64,000 nt of DNA. Source: Marinobacter nanhaiticus D15-8W (GTDB lineage Bacteria; Pseudomonadota; Gammaproteobacteria; Pseudomonadales; Oleiphilaceae). Under the pieces are notes generated by a model that did not search any database, was not told where the DNA came from, and worked only from the letters and a program-made list of their open reading frames with translations. The position numbers and the translations under genes are program-made. The DNA is taken from contig NZ_AP028878.1 in NCBI RefSeq assembly GCF_036511935.1, positions 5,146,001 through 5,210,000 on the forward strand, given 5' to 3'. This document shows, in pieces, positions 55,338 through 64,000 of the stretch; position 1 is the stretch's first letter; each line of letters opens with the position of its first letter.

Positions 55338-58300
55338 ATGGGCAATCACCATGACAGTATCGCCCTGGACTGGGTCAGGGGCGAAATACAGGACACCCTC
55401 AGACAGGGGCAGCAGGCACTGGAAGCCTTTGTCGAGAACCGTGACGACACTGCTCGTCTGCGTTTTTGCCTGAACTACCTCCATCAGGTGCATGGCACCC
55501 TGCAGATGGTCGAGCTCTATGGCGCGGCCCTGCTGACCGAGGAAATGGAAAAGCTGGCCCAGGCCGTACTCAACGAGACGGTGGCCAGTGTCGACGAAGC
55601 CGTCGAAGTCCTAATGGAAGCGATCCTCCAGTTGCCCCAGTACCTGGAGCACCTGGACAGCAGCCGTGACGATTTTCCCATGGTGCTGCTGCCGCTGCTG
55701 AACGACCTGCGGGCCGCCCGGGGTGAAGCCCTGCTTTCGGACACCTCCCTGTTCAAGCCCGACCTGTCGCCGGCACAGTTCCGCCCGGTGCCGTCGGTGT
55801 CCCAGCGGCTACAGGACCCCAAAGTACTCGGCCATATCCGTAAACTGCGCCAGATGTTCCAGTTCGCCCTGGCAGGCGTGGTTCGCGAAGCCGATCTGGA
55901 CGCCCATTTCGACTATCTGGATAAGGTTATCCAGCGGGTCATCAAGCTGTGTCACCGCACCCCGCGCGGCGAACTCTGGTTGGCTGCCGGCGCCTTCGTC
56001 GACACGCTCAAGAGCCGCGACAATGCGGTCAATTCTGCGGTCAAGACGCTGCTTAGCGATCTGGACGCCGAACTTCGTCGCCTCATCGACGAGCATATCG
56101 ACATCCTGCAACAGCCGGTGCCCGAAGCCCTGTTCAAGCACCTGCTCTATTACGTCGCCCGAGCCTGGGAGCTTAACACCGAGCGCGTCGACATCCTGCG
56201 CGAACGCTATCACCTGGATCAGGCACTGCCTTCAGAAGAGTCGGTCGACAACGCCCGCAGTCGTGTGTCCGGCCCCGGCCGAGAGGCGATCCATTCCGTC
56301 GTCAGTGCCCTCAACGAGGAGCTGGCGCGCCTGAAGGATCAACTGGACCTGTTCGTACGCGCGGAATTCCGCCAGAACAACGAACTGGAAGAACTCCTGC
56401 CCGGTCTCCAGCAAGTCGCCAATACCCTGGCGGTACTGGGACTGGGTATCCCCCGCCGTGTCGTCACCGAGCAGATCGAGATCGTTCAGCGCCTCAGCAC
56501 CAGCGATACGCCAGCAGACGACGGCAGCCTGATGGATATCGCTGGCGCCCTACTCTACGTCGAGGCCACGCTGGCCGGCCTGGAGAAAGAACGCCAGACC
56601 CAGAAGGAAGATACCGGGGAAGCCATCCAATATGGCGGCCAGGAACTGAGCGAAGCCAACAGTGCCCTGCTGCGCGAATCGCGCAATTCCCTGGAACAAG
56701 TCAAGACGGCGATCGTCAACTTTATCGCCGCCCAGTGGGATCCACGGGAAATCGAACACGTTCCCGGCCTGCTGCACAGTATTCGTGGCGGCCTGCAACT
56801 GATCCCGCTAGAGCGGGTATCGACCATGCTGGTTTCCGCTGAGCGCTACATCCAGGATGTGCTGCTCGACGGCAAGCGCGTTCCGGACTGGAAACAGCTG
56901 GACACCCTGGCGGATACGGTCACCAGCATCGAGTATTACCTCGAGCGTCTCGCCGAGGGCATAGAGGACAACGAAGCGGTTCTCAAGATTGCGGAAGACA
57001 GCCTTCGCAGCCTGGGTTTCCCGGTTGGAGAAGAGCCGACGTGGGACCGCAGTGGGACCGTCGAAGCGCCTGAAGTGGTCGAAGATGCTACGCCGGTAGC
57101 CGAATTCGAAGCACCCAAGACGTCCGACGCTGACTTGGTGGACGATGAGATCCTAGAGATCTTTATCGAGGAAGCCGAGGAAGTCCTCGCCACCATTCAG
57201 GAATACTATCCGCGTCTCCACCAGAACCACGACGACCGGGAGGCGCTAACCGAGGTTCGCCGAGCATTCCATACCCTGAAGGGCAGTGGTCGCCTGGTGG
57301 GCGCCACCAGTATTGGTGAGCTGGCCTGGTCCGTTGAGAACCTGCTGAACCGGGTCATCGACCAGACCATCAAGCCAACGGAAGAACTGTTCTCGCTGGT
57401 GAATACGGTCATCGCCCGTATTCCCGGCCTGATCACCGAGTTCCGTCAGGGCGAAACCGACGGCGACGTGGCTGACCTGATAGCCCAGGCCGAAGCCCTG
57501 GCAACCACGCGCAAGACCAGCCAGGAACCGGAACCAGCCGCGGCTGACGATGCGATGGACGATGCCGATGATTCTCTCGTCCTCGAAGATCCCGAAGCGG
57601 ATGCGGATGCAGTTGAAGCGCCCATAGCGGAAGATACCGATAATACGGCGCCGCCGGAAACCACTGCGCAGGCTGTCGATACCATCGATGATGACCTCAT
57701 CGATGACGAAATCCTCGAAATCTTTGTCGAGGAAGCCGGCGAGGTCCTGGAAACCATCCGCGAATACCTGCCGATGCTGCTACGCCAGTACGATGACCGT
57801 ACTGCGTTGTCTGAAGTACGGCGCGCCTTCCACACGCTCAAGGGTAGCGGCCGCATGGTTGGAGCCAGTGTCGTTGGCGAGCTGGCCTGGGCCGTGGAGA
57901 ACATGCTCAACCGCGTCATCGACGGCAGTATCTTCATGAACGACGATGCGGCCAAGCTGCTGGATGAGGTGGTCCAGATCCTTCCGGACCTGGTCGATGA
58001 TTTCGAGGCGCGCCGTCCGGCCAGCATCGACACGTCGCCCTACGAATCCCGCGCCAAGGCCCTGGCCAACGGCGAGATCCTCGAAGCCAGCGAAATGCCG
58101 CTGGACAGTCAGGCCGATTCCCTGGCGGAGGAGGCCATCCAGACCGAAGAACCGGCCCCGTTATCCCAGGAAGATAGCCGCGGCGAGGCCATTACCGAAT
58201 CCGACGAACACCTGGTGGATCCGGTCCTGCTGGAGATCTTCGAGAGCGAGACCGAAACCCACCTGCAAGCCCTCAAGACATTCCTGGCGGAGGCCGAAGG

Positions 58301-59966
58301 CCGGGACACTACCGCTTATACCGACGGTCTTTCCCGCGCCCTGCATACCCTCAAGGGTTCGGCTCATACAGCGGGTATCGAACCGCTGGCCCAGATCATT
58401 TCGCCGCTGGAGAAATTCGTCAAGACGGCTCGGGCGGAAAACCACCGCGCCGACCGCGATGTACTGATCCTGCTGGAAGACGCCTGTGGCTTTATCGAAA
58501 GCGGGCTGGCCCAGCTCCGTACCGCACCGCAACAGACGCTGCCGGGTACCGCTGCGTTCCTCGAGCGGCTCGAACTGATTGCCGAGCGTACACTGACCTC
58601 CCGCACGGTCGACGACGAGGAAACTACTACCGAAGCAGATCCGCAGTTGATACAGCTGTTCCTCAACGAGGGATTGGATATCCTGCTGGATGCGGACGCC
58701 ATTCTCGATAGCTGGGCTGCCGCGCCGGGCGAGAACGAGCAACTGGACAAGCTGGTACTGGAACTGCGCCAACTGGCCCGCGGCGCCGAAGTAGCCGGAC
58801 TGATCGACGTATCACACCTCGCGGATCTGTTGGAGCGCACCTACGCAGCGATTTTCGACGCGAACGTGCAGCCCGACGGCGACTTCTTCGAGGTTGCCCG
58901 GGCTGGTCACGAAGCCCTGATCAACATGATGGATCAGGTCGCTGCCGGACTCGCCACCAAGCCCGACAACGAGTTACTCGCGCGTCTGCAGGAGAAACTG
59001 GACCAGTTCCGCGCCAAGGCTGATGACGCCTTCAGTCACGACCTCGACGAAATCGACCACAGCCTGGACGAGGAGCTCGAACTGGACCTGCCGAAACTCG
59101 ACGAGGACGAAGAACCCGACGAGTTGCCGCAGCCCCCGAAGTTCCCGGCAACCGAGGAACCCCCGGAGGCCGGCAGCAGCGCTACCGACCTGGATCCGGA
59201 ATTGGTGGAGATCTTCCTTGAGGAAGCTTCCGACCTCATCGAGGGCACCGGCGAACGTTTGCAGCAGTGGACCGAGCAGCCCCATAACATGGACCTCGTC
59301 CGCCACCTCCAGCGTGACCTGCACACCCTCAAGGGTGGTGCGCGCCTGGCGGATATCAGCCCGATCGGCGACCTCTCTCACGAGCTGGAAACCCTGTTCG
59401 AAGGCCTTACCGATAACCGTTTGGACACTAGCGAAGAGCTGGAAGACCTGCTGCTGCGTAGCCATGATCGCCTGGCGGCCATGGTGGATGCGATCAGTAG
59501 CAACCAGCAGCCTCGCCCCGCGCCGGACCTGATCCAGGAAATCCAGTCCTATATCAGCGCTCACGCGGGCCGTGGCAACCTTCCCCAGCAGGATGGCTAT
59601 GGGGTCAGTGATGCCAGCCAATCCACCGAAGACTTCGACGAACATACAGCCTTCGATTTAACGGAAGAATTTGCGGCAAGTGACACCCCGGAGACAGCCG
59701 ATGACTCCGAGTTCACTGACGACTTGCCCGAGATCGAACTGGACGAGTCCGAGCAGACTACAGCGGACGAGCCTGAATTCCATGCCGGGGACGAGCTCGA
59801 GCGCTATATCTCCGAAACCGGCCATTTCGACGTCTCGGACAGCGAAGGCGACGACGGCGATGAACCCGCCGTAGCGGAGCCTGGCGAAGCAATATCCAAC
59901 GATGTCCAGCAACCGGAATCGACGCCCCCGAAGCGGCATCCAGAACCTGGATCCAGAACTGGCTGA
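55338..59966 (+). CDS. chpA: ChpA chemosensory kinase, N-terminal part (frameshifted)
   Basis: First part of the giant hybrid kinase that controls type IV pili. The start is the ATG at 55338, with CCGGAG six bases upstream and 11 bases after pilK. This 1,542-residue ORF holds phosphotransfer (Hpt) modules with phospho-His candidates at H645, H832, H1003 and H1329 (HTLKGS/HTLKGG). Looser N-terminal modules have H49 and H480, and a degenerate one has Arg at the His position (R1144). Acidic linkers separate them. It ends at a TGA at 59964-59966 soon after leaving the acidic linker, whereas the next module continues in the +1 frame. Confidence 0.93.
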   Translation: MGNHHDSIALDWVRGEIQDTLRQGQQALEAFVENRDDTARLRFCLNYLHQVHGTLQMVELYGAALLTEEMEKLAQAVLNETVASVDEAVEVLMEAILQLPQYLEHLDSSRDDFPMVLLPLLNDLRAARGEALLSDTSLFKPDLSPAQFRPVPSVSQRLQDPKVLGHIRKLRQMFQFALAGVVREADLDAHFDYLDKVIQRVIKLCHRTPRGELWLAAGAFVDTLKSRDNAVNSAVKTLLSDLDAELRRLIDEHIDILQQPVPEALFKHLLYYVARAWELNTERVDILRERYHLDQALPSEESVDNARSRVSGPGREAIHSVVSALNEELARLKDQLDLFVRAEFRQNNELEELLPGLQQVANTLAVLGLGIPRRVVTEQIEIVQRLSTSDTPADDGSLMDIAGALLYVEATLAGLEKERQTQKEDTGEAIQYGGQELSEANSALLRESRNSLEQVKTAIVNFIAAQWDPREIEHVPGLLHSIRGGLQLIPLERVSTMLVSAERYIQDVLLDGKRVPDWKQLDTLADTVTSIEYYLERLAEGIEDNEAVLKIAEDSLRSLGFPVGEEPTWDRSGTVEAPEVVEDATPVAEFEAPKTSDADLVDDEILEIFIEEAEEVLATIQEYYPRLHQNHDDREALTEVRRAFHTLKGSGRLVGATSIGELAWSVENLLNRVIDQTIKPTEELFSLVNTVIARIPGLITEFRQGETDGDVADLIAQAEALATTRKTSQEPEPAAADDAMDDADDSLVLEDPEADADAVEAPIAEDTDNTAPPETTAQAVDTIDDDLIDDEILEIFVEEAGEVLETIREYLPMLLRQYDDRTALSEVRRAFHTLKGSGRMVGASVVGELAWAVENMLNRVIDGSIFMNDDAAKLLDEVVQILPDLVDDFEARRPASIDTSPYESRAKALANGEILEASEMPLDSQADSLAEEAIQTEEPAPLSQEDSRGEAITESDEHLVDPVLLEIFESETETHLQALKTFLAEAEGRDTTAYTDGLSRALHTLKGSAHTAGIEPLAQIISPLEKFVKTARAENHRADRDVLILLEDACGFIESGLAQLRTAPQQTLPGTAAFLERLELIAERTLTSRTVDDEETTTEADPQLIQLFLNEGLDILLDADAILDSWAAAPGENEQLDKLVLELRQLARGAEVAGLIDVSHLADLLERTYAAIFDANVQPDGDFFEVARAGHEALINMMDQVAAGLATKPDNELLARLQEKLDQFRAKADDAFSHDLDEIDHSLDEELELDLPKLDEDEEPDELPQPPKFPATEEPPEAGSSATDLDPELVEIFLEEASDLIEGTGERLQQWTEQPHNMDLVRHLQRDLHTLKGGARLADISPIGDLSHELETLFEGLTDNRLDTSEELEDLLLRSHDRLAAMVDAISSNQQPRPAPDLIQEIQSYISAHAGRGNLPQQDGYGVSDASQSTEDFDEHTAFDLTEEFAASDTPETADDSEFTDDLPEIELDESEQTTADEPEFHAGDELERYISETGHFDVSDSEGDDGDEPAVAEPGEAISNDVQQPESTPPKRHPEPGSRTG
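59875..59963 (+). other. chpA: Frameshift interval in chpA
   Basis: The +1 frame is open from 59875, after a TAG at 59872-59874, and the first frame stops at 59964. The shift must therefore lie between. Frame 0 gives a plausible acidic linker up to about 59924. The +1 frame gives NLDPELAEIFLEEA from about 59944, matching the start of other Hpt modules (DLDPELVEIFLEEA). A run of five C at 59925-59929 is the simplest site for a one-base gain. A near-tandem repeat ATCCAGAACCTGG/ATCCAGAACTGG (59938-59962) is a second candidate. Confidence 0.8.
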
Positions 59967-62900
59967 GATCTTCCTGGAAGAAGCCGGCGAGATCATCGAT
60001 ACCTCCGGAGAGCAGCTTCACCAATGGCAGGCCAACCCCCACCAGCCGGAGCTGGTGAAGGAACTGCAACGGGAACTGCATACCCTCAAGGGCGGCGCCC
60101 GCATGGCGGAGATCGCGCCGGTTGCGGATATCGCCCATGAAATGGAAACCCTGTTCGAACTGATCGCCGACGGCCGCCTGGAAGCAACGCCGGCCCGCAC
60201 ACAGGTTGCCCTGCGTGCCCATGACCAGCTCGCCACCCTGGTGGATTCGATCGCCGAATCCGGTCATTGTCCGGATGCACCTGATGTCCTGGCCGCCTTG
60301 CGCGCTGCCCTGCTGGACGAGCCGGTCGGCGAGATCAACGAGGACATCGATCTGGCGGACGCGTCCGTCGACGAGACGCCGGAAACGCCTGAGCTGGAAA
60401 TCGACGAAACCGGCGAGGAAGAGCCCCAGGCCGAGATCGAAGAGGGCATGCCCGCGGAACTGGATGCGGACGAAACAGCCGAAGACGAGGCTGGAGACAA
60501 CGACCTGGATCCGGAGTTGGTAGGCATCTTCCTGGAGGAGGCCTACGACCTCATCAACTCCACTGCCAGCACCCTGCACGCCTGGACCGAAAACCCGAAC
60601 GATGCCGCATTGGCCGGTGAACTGCAGCGGGACGTCCATACGCTCAAGGGCGGTGCCCGGATGGCCGGCGTCGATGCCATCGGCGATCTGACCCATGTGC
60701 TGGAGGACCTGTTCGAGCGCGTAGCCGAAGGCCGACTGGCCGCAACACCGGCAATGAACGACGTTCTCTTTGCCTGCCACGACCGCCTGGCCCAAATGGT
60801 GGAGCAGGTTGCGGCCCAGAAGCCTTGCGTCCCTGCACACGAACTGATTGCCCAGGTCGAAGGTATCCTTGCCGGCGAGCAGAGCGCTGAGGAGGCAGCC
60901 GACAGCGCAGCCGAACCAGAGTTTGGAGGTTTCGAACCGCCTGTCGAACCAACCGAGGCCAGCGATAGCATAGAACTCGCTCCCCTTGAGCGGGACGACG
61001 ACCTGATCGGCATCTTCCTTGACGAAGGCCTTGAGATTCACGAAGCCATTAAGGAATGCCTGGCGCAGTGGCGGGACGAGCCCGAAGCACTCAGTGGTAT
61101 CACGGCGCTGCAGCAGGAACTGCATACGCTCAAGGGAGGCGCCCGCCTCGCGGACGTGGATCCCATTGCGGACCTCGCCGAAGCATGGCACGCACGCCTG
61201 GAGGAGGTTATCGTCGGCCGTGCAGGCAGCCCCTCTACACTTGGGCTGAGCGAGAAGGCCGCGGCTGACCTGGGCCGCATGCTCAAGGACATCGAACATG
61301 GTGTCTCCCCAGTGGCGGACGCCTCTCTGGTCGAAGCCTTGAGGGAGGAAGACGAGCATGCTCCGGCCGAGCCACAGGCTGAGCCGGCAGAGGCACAAGC
61401 TGAAGAGGCGCCCGAAGCGGTCGATCCGGAAGTCCTGGAAATCTTCCTCGAAGAGGCCGGAGAACTGCTCGACCAGATCGAGAACCTGTTAGAAGACTGG
61501 CGCAAGGAACCGGCAAGCACTCATTTCAACCAGGAGCTGCAACGTGCCCTGCATACCCTGAAGGGGGGTGCGCGTCTGGCACAGCTGGTAGAGCTGGGTA
61601 ACCGGGCCCATGAATTCGAGACGCGACTGATCGACCTGGGTGGCAACGAGCCCGGTCCGGATGCATGGAAAGCCATTACCCGGGATCACGATACCTTGAC
61701 CGACATGGTCGGTGAGATTCGTAAGCGTTACGAAGAAGCGGGTTCCGGTCCGGTCGAACTACCGAAGATGGACACACCGCCGGCCGAAACCGACTCGCAG
61801 GCGGCGAACGTCGAGGTGCCGGCGGCGCCTGAGCCGAAGTTGGAGCCGTCGGAAGCGGTTCCGGCTGCGAAGGCCCCCGAGCCCAAGCCGACACCGAAGA
61901 AGGCCGACACCGCCAGGAATCGCAAAGCCGAAGCCGCCCGGGCAGCCGCCCAGGAGACCATCCGGGTTTCTGCGCCGCTGCTGGACGAGCTGGTTAACCT
62001 GGCGGGCGAAACCAGTATTACCCGAAGCCGCCTGGAGCAGCAGTCCAGCGATTTCAGTCATACCCTTGACGAAATGGCGGCCACGATCGAGCGTCTGCGC
62101 GAACAGTTGCGCAGAATGGACATCGAAACCGAAGCACAGATCCTGTTCCGTGCCGAGAAAGAGCATGGACCGGATTACGGCGAAGACTTCGATCCGCTCG
62201 AGATGGACCGTTATTCGTCGATCCAGCAGCTCTCCCGGGCATTGAGCGAGTCGGCCTCTGACCTTGCGGACCTGCGCGAGACCATGACCGATCGGACTCG
62301 GGATACGGAAACCCTGCTGGTACAACAGTCGCGGATCAACACCGAGTTGCAGGAAGGCCTGATGAAGACGCGGATGAACCCGTTCTCATCCATGGTGCCG
62401 CGCCTGCGTCGGATTGTCCGCCAGATCAGTGGCGAGCTGGGCAAGAAGGTCGAGTTCGACGTCCGCAATGCCGAAGGTGAAATGGACCGCAACGTGCTCG
62501 AGCGTATGGTTGCGCCTCTGGAGCACATGCTGCGCAATGCCCTCGACCACGGTATCGAAACACCGGAAGAACGCCGCCAGGCGGGCAAGCCGGAAACCGG
62601 CGAGATTACCCTGTCACTGACCCGCGAAGGCGGCGAAGTGGTGCTGCGGATGATTGACGACGGCGCGGGTGTCCGCACGTCGGCAGTGCGCGAAAAGGCG
62701 ATCAAACAAGGCATGCTGCGCGCAGATGAGGAGCTTTCCGACCGGGAAATCCTGCAGTTCATCCTGCAACCCGGCTTCTCCACCGCCGCCAAGGTCACCC
62801 AGATTTCCGGCCGTGGTGTGGGCATGGACGTCGTCGCCAGCGAGATCAAGCAACTCGGCGGCAGTCTGGATATCGATTCGATGCTGGGCAAGGGCACGAC

Positions 62901-63783
62901 GTTTACCGTCCGCCTGCCGTTCACCGTATCGGTCAACCGGGCACTGATGGTCTCCACCGGTGAGGATTTCTACGCCATCCCGCTGAATACCATCGAAGGT
63001 ATCGTGCGGGTCAGCACCTACGAGCTGGAGGAGTACTACAAGCCGGAAGCGCCCATGTACGAGTACGCCGGCCAGCAATACCGCCTGCAATACCTGGGCA
63101 GCCTGCTGCATTCTGAGCATCATCCCAAGCTTCAGGGTCAGGCCCTGCCGCTGCCGGTTATCCTGGTTCGTGGTGCCGAGCAACCGATGGCGCTGCAGGT
63201 GGACAGCCTGATGGGTAGTCGTGAAATCGTGGTTAAATCCCTGGGGCCGCAGTTCACCTCCGTACGGGGTGTATCCGGTGCGACCATCCTGGGTGATGGT
63301 AACGTGGTTGTGATTCTCGACCTGCCGGCCATGATCCGTTCCGATATTCTCTCCGAGCGCCAGCGCATCGCCGATCTCGAGGCGGCGCAGGAGCAGGCCC
63401 GGCGCGAGCGCCGTGCCACTGTGGTTATGGTCGTGGACGACTCGGTTACGGTACGGAAGGTCACTTCGCGCCTGTTGGAGCGGAACGGTATGGAAGTGCT
63501 GACCGCGAAGGACGGCCTCGATGCGGTTGCACAGTTGCAGGACCATCGCCCGGATATCATCCTGCTGGATATCGAGATGCCGCGTATGGACGGTTTCGAA
63601 GTGGCCAGCTTCATTCGCCACGACGACAACCTGCGCGAAACGCCGATCTGCATGATCACCTCGCGGACCGGGCAGAAGCACCGTGAGCGTGCGCTGGCCA
63701 TCGGTGTCAACGAATATCTGGGCAAGCCGTTCCAGGAAACCCAGCTGCTCGATACGATTGAGCGGCTCACCGGGCAGAAGTAA
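59902..63783 (+). CDS. chpA: ChpA chemosensory kinase, C-terminal part (frameshifted)
   Basis: Second part of ChpA, in the +1 frame relative to the first. The ATG at 59902 has no ribosome binding site, so it is unlikely to be a true start. In this ORF's numbering, four Hpt modules have H60, H246, H408 and H551 (all HTLKGGAR). A dimerisation region (about 690-800) follows, then an HATPase domain with N box LRNALDHGIE (N879) and G boxes DDGAG and GRGVGMD. A CheW domain (about 1000-1150) and a C-terminal receiver with Asp1223 complete it. Joined to the first part, the protein would be about 2,814 residues, against about 2,470 in P. aeruginosa. Confidence 0.92.
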   Translation: MSSNRNRRPRSGIQNLDPELAEIFLEEAGEIIDTSGEQLHQWQANPHQPELVKELQRELHTLKGGARMAEIAPVADIAHEMETLFELIADGRLEATPARTQVALRAHDQLATLVDSIAESGHCPDAPDVLAALRAALLDEPVGEINEDIDLADASVDETPETPELEIDETGEEEPQAEIEEGMPAELDADETAEDEAGDNDLDPELVGIFLEEAYDLINSTASTLHAWTENPNDAALAGELQRDVHTLKGGARMAGVDAIGDLTHVLEDLFERVAEGRLAATPAMNDVLFACHDRLAQMVEQVAAQKPCVPAHELIAQVEGILAGEQSAEEAADSAAEPEFGGFEPPVEPTEASDSIELAPLERDDDLIGIFLDEGLEIHEAIKECLAQWRDEPEALSGITALQQELHTLKGGARLADVDPIADLAEAWHARLEEVIVGRAGSPSTLGLSEKAAADLGRMLKDIEHGVSPVADASLVEALREEDEHAPAEPQAEPAEAQAEEAPEAVDPEVLEIFLEEAGELLDQIENLLEDWRKEPASTHFNQELQRALHTLKGGARLAQLVELGNRAHEFETRLIDLGGNEPGPDAWKAITRDHDTLTDMVGEIRKRYEEAGSGPVELPKMDTPPAETDSQAANVEVPAAPEPKLEPSEAVPAAKAPEPKPTPKKADTARNRKAEAARAAAQETIRVSAPLLDELVNLAGETSITRSRLEQQSSDFSHTLDEMAATIERLREQLRRMDIETEAQILFRAEKEHGPDYGEDFDPLEMDRYSSIQQLSRALSESASDLADLRETMTDRTRDTETLLVQQSRINTELQEGLMKTRMNPFSSMVPRLRRIVRQISGELGKKVEFDVRNAEGEMDRNVLERMVAPLEHMLRNALDHGIETPEERRQAGKPETGEITLSLTREGGEVVLRMIDDGAGVRTSAVREKAIKQGMLRADEELSDREILQFILQPGFSTAAKVTQISGRGVGMDVVASEIKQLGGSLDIDSMLGKGTTFTVRLPFTVSVNRALMVSTGEDFYAIPLNTIEGIVRVSTYELEEYYKPEAPMYEYAGQQYRLQYLGSLLHSEHHPKLQGQALPLPVILVRGAEQPMALQVDSLMGSREIVVKSLGPQFTSVRGVSGATILGDGNVVVILDLPAMIRSDILSERQRIADLEAAQEQARRERRATVVMVVDDSVTVRKVTSRLLERNGMEVLTAKDGLDAVAQLQDHRPDIILLDIEMPRMDGFEVASFIRHDDNLRETPICMITSRTGQKHRERALAIGVNEYLGKPFQETQLLDTIERLTGQK

Positions 63784-64000
63784 TGGCAACCGAAGGGTCG
63801 CTGCCGGGTGTGGCTATCGTCTCCGATAGCCCACTGCAGCGCCATCGGTTGCAGGATGCCATCGGCAAGTTCGGCCTCGCATCGGCATTTACCGGTGACC
63901 CGGACCGGCTGATGGCCTATCCGACGATACCGGATGTCCAGCTCTGGCTAGTGACCCTGGAAGACGAGGCGGACCACCCGACATTGTTCGACTTTCTGCT
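63783..64000 (+). CDS. chpB: ChpB-like CheB-type methylesterase, N-terminal fragment
   Basis: The ATG at 63783 shares its first base with the chpA stop (TAATG). The frame stays open to the window end, giving about 72 residues (MATEGSLPGVAIVSDSPLQRHRLQDAIG...). This looks like the degenerate receiver-like N-terminus of ChpB; the catalytic methylesterase domain would lie beyond the window. The identification rests mainly on its place after chpA, as in Pseudomonas. Confidence 0.7.
   Translation, partial: MATEGSLPGVAIVSDSPLQRHRLQDAIGKFGLASAFTGDPDRLMAYPTIPDVQLWLVTLEDEADHPTLFDFL

Noticed and set aside
59902..59966. Programmed +1 ribosomal frameshifting in chpA
   Set aside because: I see no known slippery motif of the prfB type (CTTTGA) or strong stimulator here, so an indel is the simpler reading; it is not excluded.
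59758..61398. Long open frame of 546 codons on the minus strand across the chpA frameshift
   Set aside because: It is antisense to clear Hpt modules and its residues mirror the repeats of the opposite strand; not a gene.
1..64000. tRNA, rRNA, CRISPR array, prophage or integron cassette array
   Set aside because: None was seen: no spaced direct-repeat array, no tRNA-like cloverleaf noticed, no phage structural genes; the lone integrase domain has no attC-like array around it.

Overview
The window looks like chromosome from a marine, Marinobacter-like gammaproteobacterium. This is inference from gene content, gene order and a GC content I judge to be near 60 percent; no rRNA gene is present to test it. 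Gene order in two blocks (rpoH-ftsX-ftsE-ftsY-rsmD, and pyrC'-pyrB-pyrR-ruvX-yqgE-tonB-gshB-pilG onward) matches the arrangement known from Pseudomonas aeruginosa. I saw no tRNA, rRNA, CRISPR array or prophage.

Region 1 (1-17,450) is a type VI secretion system (T6SS) operon on the minus strand. It reads tssB-tssC-tssE-tssF-tssG-tagH-tssJ-tssK-tssL-tssH(clpV)-vasH-vasI-tssA-tssM, the same order as the Vibrio cholerae vas cluster, with its own sigma-54 activator. tssM runs off the left edge. No hcp, vgrG, PAAR or effector gene is visible. The clpV-vasH junction carries four 14-bp tandem repeats, each holding a Shine-Dalgarno-like core.

Region 2 (17,450-31,700) is mostly housekeeping: a DUF4442 protein, an acyl-CoA-binding protein, a lone integrase core-binding domain, greB, an OmpR-type two-component pair, hyi-glxR, rpoH with a good sigma-70 promoter, ftsX-ftsE-ftsY, rsmD and a membrane fatty-acid desaturase with a direct-repeat operator candidate. 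A short transcription unit with a 22-codon ORF and a terminator lies upstream of greB.

Region 3 (31,700-44,200) holds mutM (TTG start), a small exported protein, yrfG, hslR-hslO, pckA, then a TRAP-like uptake locus: a fused permease, two paralogous solute-binding proteins with four shared cysteines, and a TatT-like lipoprotein, with an HU gene lying between. Between pckA and the permease, a 154-bp miniature inverted-repeat element has inserted into an older palindromic repeat; its 6-bp target duplication and the reconstructed empty site can both be read.

Region 4 (44,200-50,320) is the minus-strand run gshB, tonB, yqgE, ruvX, pyrR, pyrB, pyrC'. The dihydroorotase-like protein has lost its metal ligands, as expected for the structural PyrC' partner of aspartate transcarbamoylase.

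Region 5 (50,320-64,000) is the type IV pilus chemosensory (Chp) operon pilG-pilH-pilI-pilJ-pilK-chpA-chpB. The giant kinase gene chpA is split by a one-base frameshift near 59,925-59,963 into two long ORFs. If joined, it would encode about 2,814 residues with eight clear phosphotransfer histidines plus degenerate modules.
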